Source of the DNA: UBA8752 sp040261275
Lineage (GTDB): Bacteria; Bacteroidota; Bacteroidia; Flavobacteriales_D; Sanyastnellaceae
Length of the DNA: 64,000 nt
NCBI GenBank assembly: GCA_040261275.1
Contig: JBDQOI010000005.1
Span: 1 to 64,000 of the forward strand
Direction: 5' to 3'
Shown: positions 16,581-24,338 of the stretch, one piece after another
Numbering within the stretch: position 1 is the first letter of the stretch
Layout of the letters: the number at the start of each line of letters is the position of its first letter
Translations under genes and position numbers: made by a program
The notes under the pieces: generated by a model
Seen by the model: the letters and a program-made list of their open reading frames with translations, nothing else
Database searches by the model: none
What the model was told of the DNA's origin: nothing

Positions 16581-18458
16581 ATGGATCTCTCGGGAATACA
16601 CCTTTGGCTCGCGGCTGCCACGTCACTGCTTCTTCTTGTGGCCAGCGCCTTCATCTCGGGAAGTGAAATCGCCTTTTTCTCGCTGGGACCCCAAGACCGC
16701 CAAGACCTCGAAGACGCGGACGACAAGCGGTCCAAACTCGTTTTGAGTCTCCTCAACAGTCCGGACGCTGAACAAGGTGCACGACAATTGCTGGCCACCA
16801 TCTTGGTGCTCAACAACACGGTCAACATCCTCATCATTCTGCTTTCCACCGTGTTGATGCAGGTCACCCTGGGGTCCTTGCCTCCGCTTTTGGGTACCCT
16901 GCTTCATGTCTTCGGCATCACGTTTTTGATCGTGCTGTTCGGCGAAGTATTGCCCAAGGTTCAGGCCAATCGAAACCCCATTCGCCTGGCCACGAGGATG
17001 GCCCGCGTATTGAGCATCAGCAAAGGCGTCTTGCGTCCCATTTGGCAACCCCTCAATGCCATGGCTGAGCGCTTCTCCTCGGGCAGCAGTGGGGCCGCAG
17101 AACTGTCCGTAGAAGACCTGGAGCACGCGGTGAACGTGACGGACTCCGAAGACCGAACCGAAGAGGAAAACCGCATCCTCAGTGGCATCGTCAACTTTGG
17201 CCGCAAGGATGTGAAGCAGATTATGCGGGCCCGGACCGATGTGACTGCCTTTACCGAAGACATGCCTTGGGCCGAATTGAAGACGGCCATGGCCGAAAGT
17301 GGATTCAGCCGGGTGCCCATCTATCAGGATGGACTGGACCAAATCAAGGGCATTCTCTATGCCAAGGACCTCTTGCCCCACCGCAATGACGAGGAGTTCG
17401 ATTGGAATTCCTTGATCCGACAGCCGTATTTCGTCCCGGAAAACCGGATGATTGACGACCTCCTTCGCGATTTTCAGGGGATGAAGGTGCACCTCGCCGT
17501 GGTGGTAGATGAATATGGCGGTACCAGCGGGATTGTCACCCTCGAGGATGTGATCGAAGAAATCGTGGGGGACATTTCGGATGAATTCGACGACGAGGAT
17601 GTCTTCTACTCCCGCATCGATGAGCGAACCGCTGTATTCCAAGGGAAGACAGCCTTGGTGGATGTTTACCGCATCATGGAAATCGACGGAGCCGAATTCG
17701 AGGCTGCCAAGGGCGAAAGCGACACCTTGGGTGGCTTCGTGGTGGAGCAAATGGCCCGATTGCCCAAGCCCGGAGACCGCGTCGAATTCAATGGCATCAC
17801 ACTCGTAGCAGAGGCAGCAGACCGCCGAAGGGTTCTACAGGTGAAAATCGTCTTGCCCGAACCGACATCCGATCAGCGCCGCCGGAATGGCTCCGGGCCT
17901 GCCATCGTGGCCTTGCTCGGTGTCTTGAGTCTTGGGGCGGGATGTGGACAACCCGATCCCATTCCCCGCCCCCCGGGATACTTCCGCATTGCCATGCACG
18001 ATACCACCTTTCGCAGTGTGGTATTGGATTGCCCCCTGACGCTGCGGGTATCGCAAGCGGCAAGGGTGGAGACGGTGGAGGATTTCGCTCCGGACAGCTG
18101 TTGGTTCAACCTCGCCTATCCCAGCTACGGTGCTCGGATTCACTGCACATACGCCGGAGGTGTAGACCTCGTCCCTGTCATGGATGACGCATTCAGGTTG
18201 GCCTATGAACACGAAGTGAAAGCGGATGCCATTCAAGTCCGAAAAAGGGATTTTGATGCCGGTGGAACGGCCATGACATGGCGCATCCAGGGCAACGCTG
18301 CGAGCCCCCTTCAGTTCCTCTACACGGACGGACAAGACCGGTTCTTGCGCGGTGCGCTGTATTTCGAGGTGCGGCCCAATGCGGATTCCATCGCCCCTGT
18401 CCTGTCCCGGATTGACTTGGATGTGGAGCACCTCATCGCGAATTTGCAGTGGAGGTGA
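16581..18458 (+). CDS. gldE-gldD: GldE-GldD fusion: CNNM/CBS membrane protein joined to gliding lipoprotein GldD
   Basis: One 625-residue frame covers two proteins that are normally separate. Residues 1-420 are GldE: DUF21/CNNM membrane helices to about 150, paired CBS domains to about 320, then a CorC/HlyC domain. Residues 421-625 are GldD: an Arg-rich stretch (433-435), a hydrophobic segment ending LGAGC, then PRPPGYFRI, CWFNLAYPSYGARIH and the FLRGALYF end. No stop separates them. An in-frame GTG at 17841, exactly at the boundary, could give separate GldD. GldD is needed for gliding and T9SS function in Flavobacterium; GldE supports GldD. The lipobox has Gly, not Leu, at -3. ssb precedes by 6 bases and coaX overlaps the end. 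Confidence 0.88.
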   Translation: MDLSGIHLWLAAATSLLLLVASAFISGSEIAFFSLGPQDRQDLEDADDKRSKLVLSLLNSPDAEQGARQLLATILVLNNTVNILIILLSTVLMQVTLGSLPPLLGTLLHVFGITFLIVLFGEVLPKVQANRNPIRLATRMARVLSISKGVLRPIWQPLNAMAERFSSGSSGAAELSVEDLEHAVNVTDSEDRTEEENRILSGIVNFGRKDVKQIMRARTDVTAFTEDMPWAELKTAMAESGFSRVPIYQDGLDQIKGILYAKDLLPHRNDEEFDWNSLIRQPYFVPENRMIDDLLRDFQGMKVHLAVVVDEYGGTSGIVTLEDVIEEIVGDISDEFDDEDVFYSRIDERTAVFQGKTALVDVYRIMEIDGAEFEAAKGESDTLGGFVVEQMARLPKPGDRVEFNGITLVAEAADRRRVLQVKIVLPEPTSDQRRRNGSGPAIVALLGVLSLGAGCGQPDPIPRPPGYFRIAMHDTTFRSVVLDCPLTLRVSQAARVETVEDFAPDSCWFNLAYPSYGARIHCTYAGGVDLVPVMDDAFRLAYEHEVKADAIQVRKRDFDAGGTAMTWRIQGNAASPLQFLYTDGQDRFLRGALYFEVRPNADSIAPVLSRIDLDVEHLIANLQWR

Positions 18459-19234
18459 AGTTGTTGCTGGACCCCGGGGGTACCCGGTTGAAATTCGCCG
18501 CAGTGGAGGCAGGAAAGGTCCATAGAGTCGGCCAACTTACTTGGGCCCAACTGAAGGGCTCCGAGAACGGCTTCCCCGCTCACAATGCATGGGACTCGCT
18601 CCATTTGGTCACTTTTCATCGGTTGAATCGCCCGACCCCTCCCGCTGCCCCTGAGGACTGGGTCGAACGGTTTACCGCTCTTTTTTTTCCTCGAATTCAG
18701 GAAGGCAACCCTGTGGATCCTTTCAGCCCGCGCCATTTTAAGGTGAGGTACCGCCAGGGTCAGCCGGGTTCTGACCGCATGGCCGCAGCCATGGCTTGCC
18801 GGAACCTCGATTCCTCAGGGAGCTTCATCATCATCGATGCGGGCACCTGTATCACTGTCGATTTGCTCACCCCCGGAGTATGGCACGGGGGAGCCATTCT
18901 ACCGGGACTTTCATTGCAATCATCCTCCATGGTACACGCCGGATTGCCGGAAATCGGGCCTTTGAGCGATGGGCGCTGGATGGCCGAGGATGCTCCGGAA
19001 GGTGCCCTCGGTCAGGATACCGCATCCGCTCTGCGCGCTGGCATTCCTTGGGCCACCCGCAAATCTGTGGGGGCCATTGGGCGTGTTTTCAGAGGAATGG
19101 CGCCCACCGCCAAGGTGATGTTGACAGGAGGAGATGCATCCCATTTTGATGGTTTGGAAGGATGGCGGACTTTCGCACACCCAAATTTGGTCCTTGAGGG
19201 GGGAGCCCTGCTGCTGAACGAGCAAGACACATGA
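18449..19234 (+). CDS. coaX: Type III pantothenate kinase
   Basis: A 261-residue ASKHA-fold kinase for the first step of CoA synthesis. The N-terminal phosphate loop is LLLDPGGTRLKFA, with Pro where most have Ile or Val and Gly where many have Asn (DxGNT/S), so the loop is slightly divergent. IIIDAGTCITVDL at about 126-138 and the MLTGGDA loop near 228 are intact. The start is GTG, 10 bases inside gldD; a second GTG two codons on is possible. The next gene overlaps by 4 bases (ATGA). coaX followed by an outer-membrane protein, a TPR protein and lptC is a familiar Bacteroidota order. Confidence 0.9.
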   Translation: MEVKLLLDPGGTRLKFAAVEAGKVHRVGQLTWAQLKGSENGFPAHNAWDSLHLVTFHRLNRPTPPAAPEDWVERFTALFFPRIQEGNPVDPFSPRHFKVRYRQGQPGSDRMAAAMACRNLDSSGSFIIIDAGTCITVDLLTPGVWHGGAILPGLSLQSSSMVHAGLPEIGPLSDGRWMAEDAPEGALGQDTASALRAGIPWATRKSVGAIGRVFRGMAPTAKVMLTGGDASHFDGLEGWRTFAHPNLVLEGGALLLNEQDT

Positions 19235-20649
19235 TAACCGGTCATTCATTCCGCACATTTCCACGGGCAGCCGTCATGGCGGGGATTCTACTGTACTGCA
19301 TTCCGTCCCAGGCGCAGTCCACGTACTCACCTTATTCTCGATTTGGCCTTGGCCACCTTCAATCAGGAGCGGGCACAGCACAAACGGGAATGGCGCAAAT
19401 GGGTGCGGCTTGGACCGACCGAAGCCACTTGAACACAGTGAATCCCGCTGCGGCGGCATTCCTCACGCGCACCACCTTCAGCGGTGGTTTCCAAATCCGC
19501 TCGGAGCGCATTATGGAGGGTGATTCCACCGTACAGGGAGAGCTGGGTGGACTTCAACAGATTGCCTTTGCCCTGAAGCGGGCCGGGGGTAAGTCCGCCA
19601 TCACCTTTGGAATTCAACCCCGCTCCCATTCAGGTTATGACGTGTCCCAAGTCCTGACTGACCCCGTCGCAGACCAATACCGCATCAATTATTCCGGAAA
19701 AGGAGGGCTGACCCAAGCCTACATCGGAACGGCGCGGCGATGGGAAAGAACCGCATGGAGAAAATTTGAGGATGTGGAAGGCAATGTGACGGACAGCGTC
19801 CGCATCATTACCAGCGGAACGGCCATCGGAGGACGATTTGAACAGGTTTTCGGCGGTTTGGAAAGGACCCGTACCATCGACATCGGCAACCCCATTTATG
19901 TGGACACACGCGTGGTGACGGAAGAAGTGCACCGAAGCGCTGGATTCACATTCGGCATGGTGCGTGAGCAACTGATGGCCGCGCAATTCGATGCCGACCG
20001 AAAGTTGACCTCGAGCCACCTGCTGCGTCTCGGAGCTGTGGCGCGACTGGGTCGTGGTCATGCCATTGACCGCGACACACGTTGGTCTTCATGGCAAACC
20101 TTGTCTACGGGTCCCTTGGAGGTCGACTCCGTGCACGCCACAGCGGAGACCTTTGATGTTGATCTCCCCATGGAAATCACCTTGGGTTTGGAATGGGAGG
20201 TGAACACGCGTTCGGGTTCACGCTGGCAACTGGGGCTTGAATCCCGCAGTGCCAATTGGTCAGCACTGGGTGGGACAGCACTGGACCCCGGTGTGAGCTG
20301 GACGGATGATCGCGGATGGTCCGCCGGTTTGTCTTGGACCCCCAAGTTGCTGGAAGATGCACGGAACATTTGGCAGCGCTCGACTTACGCTTTGGGATAC
20401 CGAAGTCAAAGTGGGTACATGGCCATTGAGCAAGGCCCCATCTCCAATGAGACCTTGAGCCTTGGATGGTCCGCCCCCATGTTGGGGTCCCGCTCGGGTT
20501 CGAGTTTCAATATGGCCTTCACCTGGAACAACACCTCTGCAGGTGAAACGGAAGAAATACTCCTCGAAAGCGCCTTTGGGGTCATGGTCGGATTCACCCT
20601 CCATCCGTTCTTCAAGAACCAATGGCTGGTCCCCCGGCGCTACGACTGA
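19231..20649 (+). CDS. Outer-membrane beta-barrel protein of unknown function
   Basis: A 472-residue exported protein. A signal peptide covers about residues 1-28 and ends SQAQS, so the mature protein would begin with Gln. The mature N-terminus STYSPYSRFGLGHL is typical of Bacteroidota FadL/OmpP1-like proteins found beside coaX. The rest alternates hydrophobic and polar residues with many Trp, Gly and Ser, as in a barrel. The start overlaps the coaX stop. Its substrate, if it is a transporter, is unknown. Confidence 0.75.
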   Translation: MITGHSFRTFPRAAVMAGILLYCIPSQAQSTYSPYSRFGLGHLQSGAGTAQTGMAQMGAAWTDRSHLNTVNPAAAAFLTRTTFSGGFQIRSERIMEGDSTVQGELGGLQQIAFALKRAGGKSAITFGIQPRSHSGYDVSQVLTDPVADQYRINYSGKGGLTQAYIGTARRWERTAWRKFEDVEGNVTDSVRIITSGTAIGGRFEQVFGGLERTRTIDIGNPIYVDTRVVTEEVHRSAGFTFGMVREQLMAAQFDADRKLTSSHLLRLGAVARLGRGHAIDRDTRWSSWQTLSTGPLEVDSVHATAETFDVDLPMEITLGLEWEVNTRSGSRWQLGLESRSANWSALGGTALDPGVSWTDDRGWSAGLSWTPKLLEDARNIWQRSTYALGYRSQSGYMAIEQGPISNETLSLGWSAPMLGSRSGSSFNMAFTWNNTSAGETEEILLESAFGVMVGFTLHPFFKNQWLVPRRYD

Positions 20650-20682
20650 GGACCTGACAAAACGCGGAAGAAGCCAATCCGC

Positions 20683-20690
20683 TATTTTTG
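20683..20690 (+). promoter_or_regulatory. Putative -7 element (TATTTTTG) for the TPR-lptC group
   Basis: TATTTTTGC matches TAnnTTTG exactly and lies in the gap after the barrel gene. It predicts a leader of about 50 bases before the ATG at 20748. The -33 region holds only CTGAC, not a clear TTG. Confidence 0.55.
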
Positions 20691-20747
20691 CATGCCCGGA
20701 ACGGTCCTCAACCTTTTGGCCCGGTCCTTGATTGTACTGTTCGAACG

Positions 20748-22148
20748 ATGCCGATTACCATGCCACGTACAGCCCTCCTCACCCACACCCTATCCGCTGG
20801 TCTCATGCTGTTGACCGCCCTCCCAATTCTGGCGCAGGACGACAGCAAATACGGCGAAACTCCTGAGCAGCAGGCCGCCTGCAAGGAGAACCTGAGCCTC
20901 TACGAGACTTACTACAAGCAGAAGAATTACGACGATGCCTTCCCATTCTGGCAGAATGCCTGCGAGGTTTGCCCGCCCAAGGTCTCCCAGAACATGTACA
21001 TCAAGGGGGTGAATCTTCTAAAGCGGCAAATGAAGGCGGCGATCAAGGCCAAGGACAACGGTCGCGCCATTGCCTTGCGCGATAGCGTATTCGCTTTCTA
21101 CGACCTGCGCATCGAGCACTTCCCTACCACATCCAAAAAGCCGAACAACGGCTGTGAAGTGCTGGCGCGGAAAGCCATGGATTGGACCAGCCTGAACAAG
21201 CGCGCAGCCGCAGAGGCCCGTCCCATGTTTGAGGAAGCCATTTCCTGTTTGGAGGGTCAGGCCGACGCCGCCGTGCTGAATGGTTACTACGCGTTATTGG
21301 TCGAAGCCCTCAATGGAGCGGAGGATGTCGAGACCAAGGAGACCGCCATCGGGGATCTGTTGAACGAATACCTCCGCCTGAGCGACTACATTGAAATGGG
21401 CCGTCAACGCGAGCTCGCAGCCGCTGACAGCACGGCAGCGGACAAGTACGCCACCACCCAGAAGAACCTGGACGAAATCTTCGTGCAGGTGGCCAACTGC
21501 GAGGACATGGTTCCGGTGCTCACGAAGAAAATCGAAGCTGCGCCCGACGACGTTGACATCAAGAAAAAGACCTTGCGTCTGCTGAACGAAAAGGGGTGCA
21601 CGGACAACGACATCTTCCTCCCGGTGGCGGAATCGGTTTACGCGGTGGAAAAAAATGCAGACGCCGCCTACTCCATCGGGATTCAGCTTTCCAAAAAAGC
21701 CGACTACAGCGCTGCCCTCCCCTACTTTGAGGAATCCGTTGAACTGTGTGAGGACTGCCCCAAACTCGGTCGCAACCTCATGAAAGCGGGACAGGTCGCC
21801 AAAAATGCCGGGCAAGTGAGCAAGTGTCTTCGCTATGCCCGACGGGCTGCCAAGGCCGATCCCGGAAACGGCGAGCCCTACCTGCTCATTGGCGATGCCA
21901 TTGCTTCCATGGTGGGTTCCTGCTCGGACAGCCCGTTGCAGGGCCGCGAAGTGTACTGGCTGGCTACGGACTATTACCAGCGGGCGAAATCAGTGGATGC
22001 CAGTGTGGCTTCCAAGGCGAACACCAAGATTTCTCAGGTGAAGAAGTCCTACCCGACCATTGACGACCTGTTCACCTATGGCATCAACGAAGGCAAGGAA
22101 ATCACCGTGAAATGCCTCGGTGAGACGACCAAGGCCCGCAAGCCTTGA
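20748..22148 (+). CDS. Exported tetratricopeptide-repeat protein
   Basis: A 466-residue protein. The signal peptide ends PILAQDD (mature Gln start). The body has many paired helices with TPR spacing and several CxxC-like pairs (CEVCPPK, CEDCPK), which suggests redox-sensitive or structural cysteines in the periplasm. The ATG at 20748 is chosen because the frame upstream lies in the promoter region; 20760 is also possible. It is known as a conserved hypothetical between the OmpP1-like gene and lptC in this phylum. A role in envelope assembly is a guess from context. Confidence 0.75.
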   Translation: MPITMPRTALLTHTLSAGLMLLTALPILAQDDSKYGETPEQQAACKENLSLYETYYKQKNYDDAFPFWQNACEVCPPKVSQNMYIKGVNLLKRQMKAAIKAKDNGRAIALRDSVFAFYDLRIEHFPTTSKKPNNGCEVLARKAMDWTSLNKRAAAEARPMFEEAISCLEGQADAAVLNGYYALLVEALNGAEDVETKETAIGDLLNEYLRLSDYIEMGRQRELAAADSTAADKYATTQKNLDEIFVQVANCEDMVPVLTKKIEAAPDDVDIKKKTLRLLNEKGCTDNDIFLPVAESVYAVEKNADAAYSIGIQLSKKADYSAALPYFEESVELCEDCPKLGRNLMKAGQVAKNAGQVSKCLRYARRAAKADPGNGEPYLLIGDAIASMVGSCSDSPLQGREVYWLATDYYQRAKSVDASVASKANTKISQVKKSYPTIDDLFTYGINEGKEITVKCLGETTKARKP

Positions 22149-22702
22149 TACCGGCACATCAATGGGGATGGGCTTTGCTGGCCTTGCCCCTGTTGCTCAC
22201 GGGCTGCCGCAATGACTTGGAGTCGGTGGCGGATTTTGAAATCCTCGGGGAGCCCTCACAAATTCTGGGCAGTGCGAGCCTTGAATACAGCGAGGAGGGA
22301 CGCTTGACCCACAGGCTTTCCGCATTCCACATGGCAAGGTCTTCCGAGGAGCCGCCCGTGTGGAATGTCTCGGGCGGATTCTCCCTCGAAGTCATCGGAG
22401 ACAGTTCTGAATTGGATGCGAAACTCGTTGCGGATCAAGGCACCTTCAGGGAGGAAACACGGTCCCTTCTCGCCGAAGGAGGTGTCATGCTGCACGGAGC
22501 GCAAGGCGATACGTTGTTCACTTCATTGCTCCACTGGAGCGCTGACAGCGATCGGGTGCATACGACGGCTCCTGTTGAAGTCCGGACGCCAGAGGGCACG
22601 CTGAAGGGGTTGGGACTGGAGTCGGATGCCCGGTTCCAACGGTACCGGATTCTTCAGCCGACGGGTACCTTTCTGATCGACACTGCGAGCACGACACCAT
22701 GA
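22145..22702 (+). CDS. lptC: LptC-family LPS export lipoprotein
   Basis: A 185-residue protein with a lipoprotein signal (LLLTGC, Cys21 or 22) and the LptC-like beta-jellyroll pattern, including LLAEGGVMLHGAQGDTLFTS and WSADSDRVHTTAPVEVRTPEG. LptC bridges the inner-membrane LptB2FG pump to LptA. Bacteroidota versions are lipoproteins, not single-pass proteins. The start is a TTG overlapping the TPR stop (TTGA); no ATG is in frame before the signal peptide. The lptB ATPase gene is elsewhere in the window (53205-53999). Confidence 0.8.
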   Translation: MIPAHQWGWALLALPLLLTGCRNDLESVADFEILGEPSQILGSASLEYSEEGRLTHRLSAFHMARSSEEPPVWNVSGGFSLEVIGDSSELDAKLVADQGTFREETRSLLAEGGVMLHGAQGDTLFTSLLHWSADSDRVHTTAPVEVRTPEGTLKGLGLESDARFQRYRILQPTGTFLIDTASTTP

Positions 22703-22914
22703 CCCAAGGCATACACATCATCGCCGAGCGCCTGTGGGGCATCATCTCCATCGTGGCCCTTTTGGCTGCGCTCTACCACATTTTTGATGCGGGTTGGGAT
22801 CAGGGGCGCAGCGCACTTATTTTCCCTGCCATTGCGGGCGCTTGGTATCTCACTCGCCGGACTCTGCGCCGGAAACTCAATGCTTCCGAGCCGCATCGGA
22901 AGGAGGGAAATTGA
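22699..22914 (+). CDS. Small membrane protein of unknown function
   Basis: A 71-residue frame whose ATG overlaps the lptC stop (ATGA). It has two hydrophobic segments (about 10-27 and 39-52) and a basic C-terminus (RRTLRRK). No family is recognised. The tight overlap with lptC and the clean membrane profile support it as a real gene; it may be a partner of LptC or the following CNNM protein. Confidence 0.65.
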   Translation: MTQGIHIIAERLWGIISIVALLAALYHIFDAGWDQGRSALIFPAIAGAWYLTRRTLRRKLNASEPHRKEGN

Positions 22915-22967
22915 CCGCGGCCCGCTGAAAATGCGCTCATTGTATCTTTCCGGAACCCGGCCCGACC

Positions 22968-24284
22968 ATGGACCCTGAACCCGCGAGTCTGATATTGCTT
23001 CTCGTAGCCTTGATGGCTTCGGCTTTCTTTTCGGGAATGGAAATCGCATACGTTTCGGCCAATCGGCTGCAGGCGGAGCTGGACCGGAACCAAGGCGGAT
23101 GGACCGGGAGGCTGGTCGAGCAACTGTTGCGCAATCCCGAGCAGTTCATCACCACCATGCTCGTGGGCAACAACCTGGCCCTCGTCATTTTTGGCCTCGA
23201 GTCCGGGCGAATCATCGCCGAACAGATTTTTGGCGTGGCCGGATGGGAAACTGCCGCTCAGCCCTTTTTGGCCTTGGCCGTGCAAACCGCTTTGGCCACC
23301 CTCGTGGTGCTGGTCACCGCCGAGTTCCTGCCTAAGAGTTATTTCCACAGCGACCCCAATCACTGGTTGCGATTTTTCGCCCTCCCGCTCTCCGCGATTT
23401 ACTATATCCTCTGGCCATTGGCCATCGTGGTGTTGGCATTGAGCAGGGTCTTCTTGGGGAAGCAGCGCGATGATGGAAAGGAGGACAACTTGGGTGCGAT
23501 CGATCTGAACGATTTCGTCCGAAGTCTCAATGACCGATTGGATACGGAGGAGGAGTCCAGCCTGGACAATGAATTGCAGATTCTGCAGAATGCCCTCGAC
23601 TTCTCCAATCTGAAGGCCCGGGATTGCCTCGTTCCGCGCAATGAAATCGTGGCGTTGGATGCACGCGCCTCACTGGACGAGTTGGACCGCTGTTTCACGG
23701 ATACGGGGTTGAGCAAGGTGGTGATCTACCGGGATACCATTGACCACGTCATTGGCTACGTCCACTCCAAGGACTTGCTCCGACGGGCTGCCGAGCCCGG
23801 TACCGCGCAGGATGATGCAGAAATCGCCCGGTATCTCCATCCCACCATCATTGTCCCTGAACCCATGGGCGCCCAGGACATCCTCGCTGAGTTCATTCGG
23901 AAGAAGCGTCATCTCGCCGTTGTCGTGGACGAATACGGGGGGACCTCCGGCATTCTGACCATGGAGGACATCGTGGAGGAACTGATCGGAGACATTGAGG
24001 ATGAACACGACCAGGAGGCGCTGGTCGAAATGGAGATTGGCGAGGGGCATTACCGTTTCAGTGCAAGGCACGAGGTGGACGACCTGAACCAGAGGCTGGG
24101 CTTGGGACTCCCGGAAAGCGACGCATACGAGACGCTCGGAGGCCTGGTTTTGCAGCACACTGAGGAGATCCCTCCCGAGGGTCATCGATTGGAATTGGAG
24201 GGGTTTTCCCTCTTGATCACGCGTGTGGACGGTGCCAGAATCGTGCTCATCGAAGTCTTGAGAAAACTGCCCGACGAGGGCTGA
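22968..24284 (+). CDS. CNNM/CBS-domain membrane protein (HlyC/CorC family)
   Basis: A 438-residue paralogue of the GldE half at 16581. It has an N-terminal DUF21 domain with about four helices (SLILLLVALMASAFFSGMEI at the start), a pair of CBS domains around 200-330 with DEYGGTSGILTMEDIVEE, and a C-terminal CorC/HlyC domain (LGGLVLQ). Relatives move Mg2+ or respond to it; the transported ion is not proven. It follows the small membrane gene and precedes the PpiD-like isomerase. Confidence 0.88.
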   Translation: MDPEPASLILLLVALMASAFFSGMEIAYVSANRLQAELDRNQGGWTGRLVEQLLRNPEQFITTMLVGNNLALVIFGLESGRIIAEQIFGVAGWETAAQPFLALAVQTALATLVVLVTAEFLPKSYFHSDPNHWLRFFALPLSAIYYILWPLAIVVLALSRVFLGKQRDDGKEDNLGAIDLNDFVRSLNDRLDTEEESSLDNELQILQNALDFSNLKARDCLVPRNEIVALDARASLDELDRCFTDTGLSKVVIYRDTIDHVIGYVHSKDLLRRAAEPGTAQDDAEIARYLHPTIIVPEPMGAQDILAEFIRKKRHLAVVVDEYGGTSGILTMEDIVEELIGDIEDEHDQEALVEMEIGEGHYRFSARHEVDDLNQRLGLGLPESDAYETLGGLVLQHTEEIPPEGHRLELEGFSLLITRVDGARIVLIEVLRKLPDEG

Positions 24285-24305
24285 CGATGTACGGGAGCGA
24301 CTGCG

Positions 24306-24313
24306 TATCTTCG
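24306..24313 (+). promoter_or_regulatory. Putative -7 element (TATCTTCG) for the PpiD-like gene
   Basis: TATCTTCG, the same octamer as before tRNA-Leu, lies 25 bases before the ATG at 24339. It fits TAnnTT(T/C)G. No clear -33 element. Confidence 0.4.
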
Positions 24314-24338
24314 CGCTCCACACGAAAATGCTGCCAAA

